Made by a program: the position numbers and the translations under genes
Assembly: GCA_963281255.1 (NCBI GenBank)
Contig: OY725497.1
Span: forward strand, 4,084,968 to 4,148,967
Source: Aphrocallistes beatrix
Lineage: Eukaryota > Porifera > Hexactinellida > Sceptrulophora > Aphrocallistidae
Reading direction: 5' to 3'
Length of the DNA stretch: 64,000 nucleotides
Shown: positions 53,501 through 64,000 of the stretch, one piece after another
Position numbering within the stretch: position 1 is the stretch's first letter
How the letters are laid out: each line of letters starts with the position of its first letter
The notes under the pieces: generated by a model
Database searches by the model: none
What the model saw: the letters and a program-made list of their open reading frames with translations, nothing else
Told to the model about the DNA's origin: nothing

Positions 53501-56500
53501 ATACCACATGATTAACCTAACAGCATCCGTGGTATCATGCGCCAAAAAATCCACCATTTTATTGTTATCACTCATAATGAACTTGACACTGAGCCCAACT
53601 ACGCCGAAGATTAGAACTACTGAATTGATAGCTGCGATCCAACGGAATTTATTCGCAACTTTTGCTACTCGATTTAAAACGAAGTAGAATTCACTCCACA
53701 GTTCGAAGGGAGGTGACTTTGCTATTACTTCCTGCTCAGGGAGAACATTGCCTGCTTCCTGTATTTCTCCTCTCTCAAGACTGTCCAACGTTTGGGTAGT
53801 AGGGGAGAGTCTTGAAGAGGCTGGAGAGGGATTACGGGTGGATGCCTGATCTTGACGCAATGGCATCATTTCTTGGCTTCGATTCTCCATGATTATGGAA
53901 TTTCTGAATGGGAGGCAACTCCAAGCGAACTTATACACGAGTTTATTTAGTTTAGAGGTGAGTTCTATGCAGGACATCCTGATAAAGAAACAGACCAGCA
54001 CTGGCGCTAAATGCCAATAGAAAGAATCGAATATCATGAAAATGAAGAGAAGATCTGAGTTTTGAGTTAGGAGGGAATAGGATTGAGTATTCTCCATCCA
54101 TACGTAAATATTAACGACTATCCAATAGATGACCAATACGACGCTCAGGATAATCACGATCAGATGAAGCAGGCTCCAGCCGAACCTTCTTGAAAATTCA
54201 GATCTGTACTCAGAGCTCTTAATAAACTTCTTATACGAGAATGTCGGCGAATCTTTGAGACCGTTAATCCGCAGCTTATACTTGTAGCTGCTAACTTTAT
54301 TTCGGACGATATCCCTAACTAATCGGGAGATAGGCTTGTGGTCATCTCGCTTCACCCAGGAATAATAGAATAGGAAGAAGGTAGAGCAAAGTGCTATTAA
54401 CCCGTATATGTAATCCCAGACGAACAGGAAGTAGTCCTCGTACTCGTGGTAGAGACGGCTTGCAGGAGAAATTCTAACGTATCCATTCTCATTATCAGAG
54501 AAGTTATCGAAATTATCGGTTAGGATATAGATGAACAAGACAGGCCTGTAAAACAAGATGTCAATCAGGAAAACGAGCAGAATTGTGATTTGAAGAAACG
54601 CACCAAGGGAATTCAATATCGCTACAGAAATGCAACATGTAAATTTCTTCCAACCAGCCCTCTCCTCCGAATTTATATCAGATAGATCTTGTCCCCATGT
54701 GCACAGCTGGCATTGGGCCAGTAAGAACAAAGGGGTCAACCAGGATCTTTTATGATCCTCAATTGCCTCATATTTTTTCACTGATTCGTCCAGGGTCTGT
54801 TCGAAATTGGGTCTAAGCTTAGAGAGATCCTCTCCGTTGCTTATTGATTGGTAACCATGTCTCGATGCCATTTTAAAAAATCTATGCAAAACAGCTCTAT
54901 TTATAGTAATTCATGTAATTACTTTAATACGTCTTATTAAATAAGATATGATTCTCGTAACTTGTATTCTACATAAACTATAATACACAGGTTATATTAA
55001 TATATTTCAAGTTTATTCGCCTTGCTTCATATTGATTTATTGTCTTTTTTGTGTATGTGTTTTTACATAATTATTAGTCAATACAGTCTAGTATTACATA
55101 AGTAGTTGTCAGTGATTTTTTTCGAATTTGTATTTACATAAGACTAGATAATATTGTACTTAATGCAATTACGAATCAGCTTAACTTGTGTGTATGAAAA
55201 GTACGTTTATGATATTATGTAATACGTACTACTAAAGTTTGATATGTCCTTGTGTTAGGATTAATAGAAGTGATAACCCCCAGGGATGAGGATCAGAGAG
55301 GAGCCCAGCTATCCCTACTTAGTATACACGCGAAAGAAATCTATCCCAAACTGAAGTTGAGAGGCATCGCAGTAGATTACAGGCACCCGGACGTCATTAG
55401 AGTAGCCCCGATAGCTCTCTACACTCGTTTCAGGGAAGTGCTAGAGTTCTATCAAGTATTGAGGGAGATACTCATAGCTGAGGAATAGACAGAGTTTTTT
55501 GTTCACTTACATAACTAACATTTCGTATTCCACAAATAGTTTTGTATTGCAGTTAGGCACTTAATTGATAGCACTTACCTTGAAAGTCTCACTTTGTGCG
55601 AATGTTATATTCGCATTTTCATGCAGCCCAAATATTTCTGGGGTGTCATTAATCGGTAAATCTTTGACGTATTTCAGGTAGGATGTTAGTTTGACGTCTG
55701 GATCCAACTGGTAGTATATCCCGGTATTGTCGAATTTATGTTCGGTACTAAGTACTTTGAGATGATAGAAATTTGTCAGGATGTTCATTAAACAACGTCT
55801 GTCCCAATCGTCTGTCACTCTACCTCCGTAGTTGATATGTCCCGCAGTGTAGCTAAATCCAAAAGAGTAAACTTTTATTGTTAATAGAATATTGTGTTGT
55901 ACCAATAATAACTGACCTCAGTACTTTGAATGGAACGTCAGAATACTCGTCTAAGAACATTTGCAGTTGACTGATACAAATTTTCAAATCTCCGTCAGTG
56001 AACTCGTAAGGAATGTTGAATCCTAGAGCTCCGAATTTCCTTCTCTCCAAGGTGACACCGTGGAAGAGACAGAGAGAGAATAATAGGAATCTAAACTCGT
56101 TCTTCTTCGTACACAGATTGAGGAACTCGTCACTCATTCCTGTGTAGGACTTGAGCAAATTCGCTTTTATACCCCGAGGAGGTTCTATGGTCATTTTACA
56201 CCCGTTCTGTAGGATAGGCACAGGGAACCTGGCACTTGGCATGCTGGTTAGCCACAGTCTAAAGTCCCTGTGTACCTAGTAGGTGCAAAACATGTAATAA
56301 GGTGTCTATAAATTGAAGAAGCTAATATCCAGACTGTGTTAGGAGGACATACTTTGTCTCCTTCTATCTGCTCGATGAGACGCTCGAGAGTTGGCATCCA
56401 GCTGGGAGCAAGGTGACAATTCTGGAAGAATATCCACTTTCCTCTCTCCATTCCTTCCTTCATCATCTTCTCTGCGATCGGCCCCTGTCCCTGCCCGAGA

Positions 56501-59500
56501 GAAATGGCCGACAGCTTCTTAGTGAATTTCATTTCTTCTGTGAATTTGTACAGATCAGCCGCCGGGTCAGTCCCCTGCGAGAGCACGAAGATGAGCGGAG
56601 AGACGGGACTCGAGTCTTTGAACGCAACGGCTAGATCAGATGTCTGCGGCTCTGGAGATTGAATGAATGCAATCATTAATTCAAACTTGTAATAATATTG
56701 ATTATGATGTAGTGCTTCTAACCGATAAATCGCTGTCCGATATTTTCAGAGACGAAATCCTGCATTGCGTTGGTAACTTTGTCCGGTCTGAGGCAGCGCA
56801 GCACGAGCAGCTTCTGGAACGAGTCCAGCTCGGACCAGTGGTTGGGCAGCTGTTCTTTGTGCGGATCGATGCTGTCGAATATTGACTTGAATCGCTCCTT
56901 CAGTTCTATGAACTCCTCTGCGAAGGTGGTGAACCTCGTCAAGTTCTACATATGCAAAGGTATTAGATTAGAAGTTCAGTACGCAGTGTAGGATGTGTGC
57001 TTGTGACCGCTTACTTGGATACTCAGTATTTCCTTCCAAGACCGCTCGTTGATCCAGTCAGGAGCCGGGTTAGGGAGCTCCTTGGGAACAACCGCACTCC
57101 CGGAAATGAGGAACCGCCATTCTTCCAGGTCGATCTTGTCTTCGTTCATCAGAATACGGATTGAGAGTAGGAAGGAGAAAAGTAGTTTGTGCTTCTCAAA
57201 CAGAGATCTACATAGAGTGGCAGTATCAGTGTGTCGTTACTATTTCGGAGATCAAATTAGAACGGTGTATCTACCTGCAGACGTTGGAGTAGAGACTGAA
57301 TGTGAAGTAATCATTGATGTTGTATATCCGTTCAGATAGATCCTCACTCTTCTCAGCTCCAGCAATGCTAGAGAGGAAGATAGTGAGGAACCACTCCAGA
57401 GAGTACTGGTACATGGGGTCGATGTTAGATAGGTCGTTGACACAGAAGAAGAGGATGCGAGTGCGTATCGACACTGGAATGTACAAGCTACGCGTCGAGT
57501 CAATGTCTTGTTCAGTCTTCTCCGCCACTGCTACCTGAGAGAGAGAGAGGATTCAATTCGCAGCACCGCACTCTAGCACTAACACCAGACACTCACTTTA
57601 CTCTGTATCTCCTGGGACTTAGCCTTGCTAGCTTGCAGTACGTCGATCATCTCGATGTCATCAACAGGATTCCCTTTCGAGTTGCTGAGTTTGAAGAGAA
57701 TCTTGTCTTCAATTTCTTTCAGCTCCTGCTTCATTCTAGCATTGGAGACGATGAGTGCATTCTTGGCATCTTCTAGATCCGGCCTCTCCTCTGCTACCAC
57801 GAACCCCAGTAGCTGGTCCTCCAGTCCTCTTGGACTCAGCGTGAAGTTCAGCACGGTCACCTTGGTGGCCAGCTCTGGGGTGTAGCGGGGGTTGGGTAGC
57901 TTGGTGGTTATGTATAACTTGAAGTCGTCGTGGTATGGAATCACATTATCACCTGAGTGGGCAGCATAACACACAGCGCAAGGGATTAAACGCACCAGAC
58001 ACAGTCACAACTAACCCAGCTTTATGACCATACTGCCCGCCTGCTTGAAGGTCTGGCGCGTCAGGATGGGGTCCAAGGCTGGGTCCAATTCCTCGCCTAC
58101 GTTCTCTAGGAGACAGGGCTTACCAAACCTCACCGCGTTCTCTAGACTCCTCAAGAAGTCCCTGTCAGTTAGCTTCACAACATCAATCGACTTATCCTTC
58201 TCCAAAGACTTCACCCATCGATTGGCCTGGCCTTGAGGGTCAATGAAGAGAGGCCAGCGACGAGAGAACTGGACGATGACTCCGTTCTCCACTGAGAGGT
58301 TGTCCCGCGGCAGTCCTGCTAGCTGCCACTGTCTGATGCGGACAGGATCGCTCAGCGTGTTGATGAGGGTGGCAGAAGGAGAGTACTCGATGTGCTCTTT
58401 AGTTAGCTTCGATTTCCAAAGCTGAGCATACAATAAACAGCATAAAGTACTAGTTCCACATGATCGTAGTTTCCCGTTATCTTACCTGTACAAGGGCGTC
58501 TCTAAAGTTCCCAGTGAATGGACCCAGGTAAGCGATGGCACCAGAGGCGAGTAGCACATCTCCAATCACGTTCACTAACAGTTTATCAAACCGTTGCACG
58601 GTATCTCCCCAACGGTCCTTCTCATCTGCTAGACCTCCGATCAGTTTATGAGCTCGCTCCAAGCGCTGAGTACATAAGTCCACCTTTTCAGCTAACTCCT
58701 GTTTCTTACTTGCACACTCCTCGTACTTGGCTTGTAGCACATTGATGCCGTCTAGCACCTAAAACAAAGAAATAAAGGATTTGTACGTATACACGTATCG
58801 TACTATCTAACAGTAATTTATTGTAACAAAATTACCTCCTTCAGTTTATCTTTCGCTTTGGCCAACTCCTTTTTGGTGATCTCCAGCTCGGAATTGGCCT
58901 GCTGCAGTCTCGCTCGCTTCGGAGCGACAGATTTGGCGACGTGATGGTACTTGTGCATTGCTCGCACCCACAGACAGATAGAGGTGCAAGCATGGCTTAC
59001 TTTCTCAATGTTAGCTGGTGTGAAGTCTGAGTTTTCAATGTACGGGTTGATCTTCTGAACAATGTTCTCAGGAATGTTGTCTTTGTCGTAGTCGTAGAGT
59101 GCTTGGAGGAACTTGTCAGGGTTGACCAGCAAGCTCCTGCTCCCATCCCAGTAATCGTCGATCTGGAGAGACTCAAATAAGAATTCCATCAATGCAGTAA
59201 CAAATCAACAACCTACCTTCACACCCGGTTTGTCCCCTGCTACTCGCTTCGGCTTGACTCCATGCATGATGCACACAGTCTCCATCACGAGCTTCACACC
59301 GTTGGGAGGGTTGGCGAAGGCCCTTATCTCTACGATGTCGTTCCTGTTCAGGGACTTGAGACTGGCTACGGCCGCATCCAGAGCCGGCAGGGCTTCGTCC
59401 AGGTCTCTTTGGGCGTCTTTCTGTATCGCCTCGCACTCCTCGGCCTTTGCGACTGCACTCACTTCCTCCTTCTCGACGATCGCCTTCGTCTCATTCGCCA

Positions 59501-62500
59501 CGATGGAGTCCTTCTGAATCTGCTCGAGCGTCTCGTCTGTCTCAATCTGAGCTTTCTCCAGGAGAGGCTTCATGTTGGCTAGCTCCTCCTGCAGCCCAGC
59601 CACGATCTCGGCAGTGGAGAGCAGCTTGTCCAGGCCTGTCTTGGTGCGGTTCCTCCCGCTAGAGAGCTCCGTCTTCTGAGAGGTGACTAGCTTCTGGAAG
59701 AGTCCCAGCAGCTCCAGATAGCTGGTAGGTGTCACGTGGTTCTGTCGGTTCAGCTCCACCATGTACTGTCTCGACTTCTCCACCACCGACTGGTGGATGT
59801 CCACACACACCTGCACCAGCCCGTCAATGGAGTCCAGGCTGGACAGCTCGGGGAGGTCCTGAAGGTAGGTATTGGCCACTGACTTCAGAGCTTCGTCCGG
59901 CCATTCAGAGAACCAGTCGATGGTGCAGCAGTTGACGAGACTCGGGAACTTCCTCAGTCTGGACCGAAACACCTCTCCGATGGGACTCATGCAGATCACC
60001 ATGTGTATGCTCGCGCGCACTCGCTTCGTGTAGGCGGTGAAGAGGTTGGCTTTCGTCGCCTGCTGGCCTGCGTCCTGGACGACCGGCTTCATGGCGTCGA
60101 GGATTTTGTCCTGCTCATCTGGCGCGTAGATGTTCGGCACATCTCCTGAACTGAGAACGTTGTTGATGTCCTCCAAGAAGCTTTCGCTCTTTATCTGAGT
60201 GTCCGAGAAGAGGAACACCACCGGTTTGTTCTCCAGCCCAGCTTTGAGCAGCACATTCTTCACGTCCTCTCTCCACTCGGCGATCCCGTAGTTCTTGCTG
60301 AGCTCTATCTGGAAGCAGTCGTACTCCGCCATGTGCGAGGCCAGTCGGGTCAGGGACTGTCGCCCGGAGCCCCCGACACCTAGCAGCAGCGCGTTGCCCA
60401 GGGGCTGTCGGATTATCCGGGAGATGCGACACACGTGCTGCATCGCGTCTTTGAACAGAACCAGGTCCATCTTCGGGGTGTTGATCTGATTGTAGTCGTC
60501 CAGGTACTCGTCCAGTGTTTGCGACAACTTCTCGTAATCCTCCACCTCCACGTACTGCTTGTCCTCTTGGTTGGGGACCATAAAGTCTCCGTAGAATAGC
60601 GTGTCCTTGTTCAGGATCTCCTCGGGCTCTACGCCGAACTCTTTGAACCGCTCCTTCATCCTCTCACTGAACCAGCTCCTGTCCTCACAGCTGACGAGTC
60701 GGTCCTGGAACACGCGGCAGCACTCGTGGTACCACAGTCTGAGGAGGGAGGGCAGGGAGGTCATGCGGTGCGGCTGCACCATGAGCACCCCCTGGAACAC
60801 CTTGCTCAGGTCTCGCAGGTTGAAGGTGTAGTGGCTCTTGGCTGGGGTGGGGAGGAGCTCGGAGGTGATGGTGGAGTAGACGGAGACGGTGGCTCTGACC
60901 AGCTTCTCTTTCAGGTCTTCTTTGTCCACGCGCAGCTTGGAGCAGATCCCCAGCCACGCCCCCAGGATGGCGCAGAAGATGGTGGCCTTGGAGGCGTCCT
61001 CCAGCTCAGTGAATGCCAGGAAGTTGTAGTGTCTGAGCAGGCGGGGAGTGGTGGGATTCCTACCGCCACCAGGGGGGCCGATCGCAGAAATGAAGTTCAT
61101 GTCTACCAGGTTCCTGAATGCACCTACCACCTTCCTGTCGTACCAGCCCTTGTGGTCCATCCACTGGCGCACAAGCTCTATTGGCGGTTGAGCGCCGAAT
61201 TTCTCCAGCGCAGGCATGTTTAAGTCGTCAACAAAGAATACATATTGCTTACCTGTGAAACACAACACATATAACACAATTTCCTCTCATTACAGTGCTA
61301 GTTGATGGAGGTGTTGATAAACCTACCGAGAGGTGGTCCAAACACTCCTTTCCTTCTCTTGTCCAGCTTGTTATCAATAATGTCCTGAGTCTGGTTGGCG
61401 CTAGTCTGAGCTGAGAAGTTGAGGATGTGGGAGAGGTACTCCTTCGGCATCGTACTGAGCAGCTTGTCTACAACACAGAGAGTCTTGCCGGTCCCAGTCG
61501 GTCCCACGCACATCACCGGTTTCTTGTTCGTAAGCAGGAGTTCGATGAGGTAGTTAGAACGGATGGTGTCTTGTGTGGGGACGATGATATCCGAATATTT
61601 CATGTAAGGATCGATCTAACAACAAATTCGGGGAGATGATGTTATATAATGCTACCATATAGGAAAATGCAATATCAAATGACTACCTTGATAGCTTTAG
61701 AGTCGTGCATCCAGTTTTGCCATTGAATCTCCCCCGTCCTAATCTCGGTCTCATCTCCCTCCTCCCTCTTCTCCATCGCACTAGCACCCCCGTCATCCAG
61801 CTTGTAGTCGTAGATCAGGCCTTCTTCCGGGAATAACAGTCTGAATCCTTCCTCCTTCATCAGCCCGCGCACATACCCGTCCAACTGAGCTCTGCCGTCG
61901 TTCTCACACGTAGCCCCCATCGTCCACACGAAGGAGAAAATGAACCAAGGTTCGATTAGATCAGAGATCATTTTCAGTTTTTCCTCCAATATTGACACGC
62001 CTAAGAGATTAGTGTTAAAACCAGCACTTAAAGACCCCAACCATCGACACTACTCACCTTCTGTAATGATAAATGGCTTGAAAAAGCACTCAAACATCTT
62101 CAACAGACTGAACACCAAGTTAGCATCTGAAGTCGTTACAATCTCCTTGATTTGCTCTCGGATGAAGTTGATGCTTCTCTGAACGAACTTATCCAGCAGC
62201 TGAGATATGGTGGGGATGTGGGGGTGGAAGTGTTTCAATGTTTTGTCTTTTTTTAATTTTTGTGTCCAAGATCTCAAGAAAGGAGACAAACCTTTAAAAA
62301 ATTATGAAATAAATCTCAATTTCGCATTGCGTTATTTGTGTATACTGAAGAACTAACCGATTAGACTTGGCTCCAGATACACCATTCCACAGCGACTAAC
62401 CGTTGCTGGGCTAGCTACAGCCAAATCCTGCACCTCAAACATGAGCGTCATCTCCTCTGTCAACTTTATGATCTCTCCACTCGTGAGACACAGCTTCTTG

Positions 62501-63894
62501 TTGTCATCCAGTACCGTGTTCATGCTCTCGATCCACAGGGTGTCAACCGGACCATCAAACACGAACCATTTCTTGTCCGGAGTGTCGGCTGCCACACCCT
62601 GACGTACCAGGGTGCTGAGAAGGCCATCCGTCCATTCGTGAGTGAGCGCATCAAACTCTCCATAGAGCTGTCCCATCGTGATGGATTTGGGATTCAACAC
62701 AAATGTGAATACTTCCTACAATCAAATTTCCGTGAAATGATTTAAGTAAGTAGAGAATATTGTATATAATTACTTCGTAAGGCTGTCCGCTAGATGACAT
62801 CTGCCCTTTCAGGTTGGTAAGGGCAGCCTTGAGGACTTCGTAGCACTTGGTCTTTCCAGAAGCGGTGGGGCCTACCAGCATGAGTCCATGCCTCACGACT
62901 GTGGTCTCGTAGAGCTGGATGCACTTCACCACGAACTCGTCCACATCCTGCAGGCCCTGCTTCAGGGAGCAGCTCCTGATCTGGGACTCCAGGTCTCCGT
63001 AGTCCACTGCCTCATCCTTAACGTGAGGGAAGAGATCGGATACGATGCCGTTGAAGAGCTTCAAGTCCTCTCTCAGGAATTTCGGGACATTCGCCTCTCG
63101 TATAGCTCTGAGTAGAATAATCTCCTCGTCCATGTCTGGATGTTCTCTCTTGAGGTTACCAGCAGCTGATATCACCGTCTTCACTGCTCTCATTCCGAAA
63201 TCATAATGATCCTATTTTAAACACGTCATAGTTATCTGGCAATCAACCCTCGACCATTATCAGTGTATACCGACCTGTGTGCTCAGCTGCTCAGAAGATA
63301 GCTTGAATGTGGTGACTATCTTCTTAGACAAAACCTTAGCTTCAGAGAATCCGAATGAGAAGAGAGAAATCTGTGCAATCAGCGCGTAGTCTGGCACCAT
63401 CATAGCTACCGGTCTAAACAAGGCTTTCAGGTTGTCCGGCAATTCTGTTCTACCTGCATAGCCGGGGTTCATGGTGACAAAAACCGCACATGATCGTCTC
63501 AGCGGAAGCTCGATGCCCTCGAACCAGAACCTAGAACATATAATTTTTAAAATAAACGAATCTAAATTCCACATCCATGGTATATTCGTACCGTTCAAGT
63601 TGTGCCATCTGTGCCTTCTGTATGGTTGTTATCTGTTGCGCCACAACAGACAACACCTCGATGTCAATCCTGTTAAACTCATCGAAACAGGCCCAAGCGC
63701 CCGCACTAGCCAATCCTTTGAAGAACTTCCCCATAGCCATATAGTCCAGCTGGTCTGAGCAGTTGAACACGACGCACTGGATTGCCATCGCTTTGGCCAA
63801 GTCCTTCACTGTTTCAGTCTTCCCGGTGCCTGCGGGGCCTGCTGGGGCCCCTCCGAACCGGAGATGGAGAGCTCCGGTGAGGGTAAGGTAGCAC
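50513..63894 (-). CDS. DNAH1: Axonemal inner-arm dynein heavy chain 1, 3' part (AAA1 to C terminus)
   Basis: Exons in order (-): 63894-63592, 63530-63275, 63211-62774, 62715-62358, 62291-62058, 62000-61687, 61615-61327, 61252-59217, 59162-58836, 58758-58496, 58431-58016, 57952-57597, 57534-57275, 57207-57015, 56945-56723, 56651-56353, 56275-55917, 55852-55579, 51558-51113, 51042-50865, 50794-50513. Frames join cleanly into 2700 aa; the tail domain lies right of the window. P-loops: AAA1 [13 protein letters not shown]2 [11 protein letters not shown]3 [11 protein letters not shown]4 GVGGSGRQS (Arg for Lys, which I recall from other inner-arm chains). The stalk coiled coil and microtubule-binding tip are near 58500-59700. 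DNAH1 identity rests on [41 protein letters not shown] and [16 protein letters not shown]. The first exon boundary in the window is inferred. The intron 51559-55578 holds two other genes. Confidence 0.93.
51672..55488 (+). CDS. KYNU: Kynureninase, four exons
   Basis: Exons 51672-51935, 52003-52703, 52769-52959 and 55259-55488; all GT-AG, phases 0, 2 and 1, joined to 461 aa (human 465). This PLP enzyme splits kynurenine or 3-hydroxykynurenine into anthranilate or 3-hydroxyanthranilate plus alanine, in cytosolic tryptophan breakdown toward NAD. Matching features: [49 protein letters not shown], and the PLP-lysine motif [16 protein letters not shown] (Lys in SYKYLN). Exon 3 gives [21 protein letters not shown]; exon 4 gives [16 protein letters not shown] and [13 protein letters not shown]. 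The GFNLAH box reads GFDLAH in the human enzyme: Asn replaces the Asp expected to contact the PLP ring nitrogen, so activity deserves checking. The gene lies in a DNAH1 intron, opposite strand, and its 2299-nt third intron contains another gene. Confidence 0.93.
52960..55258 (+). other. Kynureninase intron 3 hosting a minus-strand gene
   Basis: The donor AAAAG|GTAAAG leaves one base (G) of a Gly codon; the acceptor TGTGTTAG|GA at 55259 completes it ([10 protein letters not shown]), in register with animal kynureninase. It encloses 53201-54871 (-). The rest (52960-53200 and 54872-55258) is AT-rich with nothing recognisable. Confidence 0.85.
53201..54871 (-). CDS. Seven-membrane-span protein, possibly gustatory-receptor-like (GRL)
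   Basis: A 556-aa intronless protein starting at the ATG of MASRHGYQS; upstream in-frame codons lack an ATG. Seven hydrophobic segments are visible at about 79-104, 147-171, 232-258, 275-302, 411-433, 450-473 and 520-546. The longest loop, about 108 residues and rich in Ser, Pro and charge, lies between segments 4 and 5, and the N terminus is long and hydrophilic. This layout fits insect odorant/gustatory receptors and their GRL relatives, which are ligand-gated ion channels with an intracellular N terminus and a long loop 4-5. There is no clear GPCR signature (no DRY or NPxxY). Sequence similarity to GRLs is not clear by eye, so the family is a guess from topology. The gene lies wholly inside kynureninase intron 3. 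Confidence 0.6.
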   Translation of the reverse strand: MASRHGYQSISNGEDLSKLRPNFEQTLDESVKKYEAIEDHKRSWLTPLFLLAQCQLCTWGQDLSDINSEERAGWKKFTCCISVAILNSLGAFLQITILLVFLIDILFYRPVLFIYILTDNFDNFSDNENGYVRISPASRLYHEYEDYFLFVWDYIYGLIALCSTFFLFYYSWVKRDDHKPISRLVRDIVRNKVSSYKYKLRINGLKDSPTFSYKKFIKSSEYRSEFSRRFGWSLLHLIVIILSVVLVIYWIVVNIYVWMENTQSYSLLTQNSDLLFIFMIFDSFYWHLAPVLVCFFIRMSCIELTSKLNKLVYKFAWSCLPFRNSIIMENRSQEMMPLRQDQASTRNPSPASSRLSPTTQTLDSLERGEIQEAGNVLPEQEVIAKSPPFELWSEFYFVLNRVAKVANKFRWIAAINSVVLIFGVVGLSVKFIMSDNNKMVDFLAHDTTDAVRLIMWYTLHLISVWLMVDSMARLNLTLDTFTDDILVILAEKKIELTKEIRDELNICGKSKIRFTMNSFGTVTTSTANVILAFGGTTLGIFLTEAIQLALHNKSIH

Positions 63895-64000
63895 CTAGGT
63901 AGCACAGATCCTGACACGGTAGAGCGAAAACAATACTTCCAAAAGAACTGAATTACAAGGACACAACCGATCAGTTAGAGGCGAAGACTAATGTAATGAG
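63895..64000 (-). other. Intron of DNAH1 running off the window
   Basis: Upstream of the [10 protein letters not shown] exon on the minus strand. The acceptor is placed at CTACCTAG because dynein AAA1 exons commonly begin with (D/R)CYLTL; the stretch beyond shows no conserved dynein residues. Confidence 0.5.

Larger units (their letters stand above)
51559..55578 (-). other. Host intron of DNAH1 containing kynureninase and a 7TM gene
   Basis: On the minus strand the exon ending ...QSETFK|GTAAGT at 55579 joins the exon starting after TTATTCAG at 51558 ([11 protein letters not shown]). The joined [18 protein letters not shown] stretch is continuous in animal DNAH1, which supports the junction. 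The 4020-nt intron contains all four kynureninase exons (51672-55488, +) and, inside them, a minus-strand membrane-protein gene. The other DNAH1 introns here are about 45-120 nt. Confidence 0.85.

Noticed and set aside
55252-55488. Independent small 78-codon gene
   Set aside because: It is the last exon of kynureninase: it holds the family C-terminal VIRVAP...LYTRF region and completes a split Gly codon from exon 3.
58958-61223. Several plus-strand frames of 60-165 codons opposite DNAH1
   Set aside because: All lie antisense to long conserved DNAH1 exons, and their translations are low-complexity.
1-64000. tRNA, rRNA or spliced-leader genes
   Set aside because: No cloverleaf with A/B boxes, no rRNA-like block and no recognisable spliced-leader element was found by reading; a tRNAscan or Infernal search would be decisive.

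Overview
This is a nuclear window from a eukaryote with motile cilia, most likely a small-genome animal or a close holozoan relative. The evidence is two axonemal dynein heavy chains, the IFT protein CLUAP1, the Integrator subunit INTS13, MED22, NPRL3, CHMP5, GCN1, kynureninase and an animal-type mitochondrial ATP synthase subunit f. TAA, TAG and TGA all act as stops and all inferred introns are GT-AG, mostly about 55-400 nt. Gene spacing is tight, usually 200-1000 nt. Intron density is strongly split: the dyneins carry 17 and at least 20 introns, while GCN1 (7.9 kb), the ABC transporter (3.9 kb), a VWA protein (3.1 kb), INTS13, the UGM fusion, CLUAP1 and CHMP5 are single open exons. I cannot name the species.

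Left part (1-24 kb): the 3' end of a RanBP1-type gene; a foldback mobile element with a 9-bp target duplication; then a complete 18-exon outer-arm beta-type dynein heavy chain (4466 aa, 1732-23110, +). Its 5.9-kb second intron holds two intact genes: INTS13 (+) and a membrane-anchored, bacterial-type UDP-galactopyranose mutase fused to a DUF3431-like domain (-).

Middle (23-50 kb), all on +: MED22, a cathepsin B, an ABCC transporter, a Skp1-like fusion protein, GCN1, a second cathepsin B, ATP synthase subunit f, CHMP5, CLUAP1, an N-myristoylation-type VWA protein of unknown function, and NPRL3. They span transcription, nutrient sensing (GCN1 feeds the GCN2/eIF2-alpha pathway; NPRL3 is in GATOR1), endosomal sorting, lysosomal proteolysis and ciliary assembly.

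Right part (50.5-64 kb): the 3' two thirds of a DNAH1-type inner-arm dynein heavy chain (-), running off the right edge. One 4.0-kb intron contains a complete four-exon kynureninase (+), whose own third intron contains a complete seven-membrane-span gene (-): a two-level nest of genes.

Repeats include the foldback element, a pogo-like MITE, other inverted repeats, GC-rich intronic hairpins, a 14-nt tandem array and a helically phased T-tract array upstream of GCN1. Gene names rest on recalled family sequences; no database search was run.
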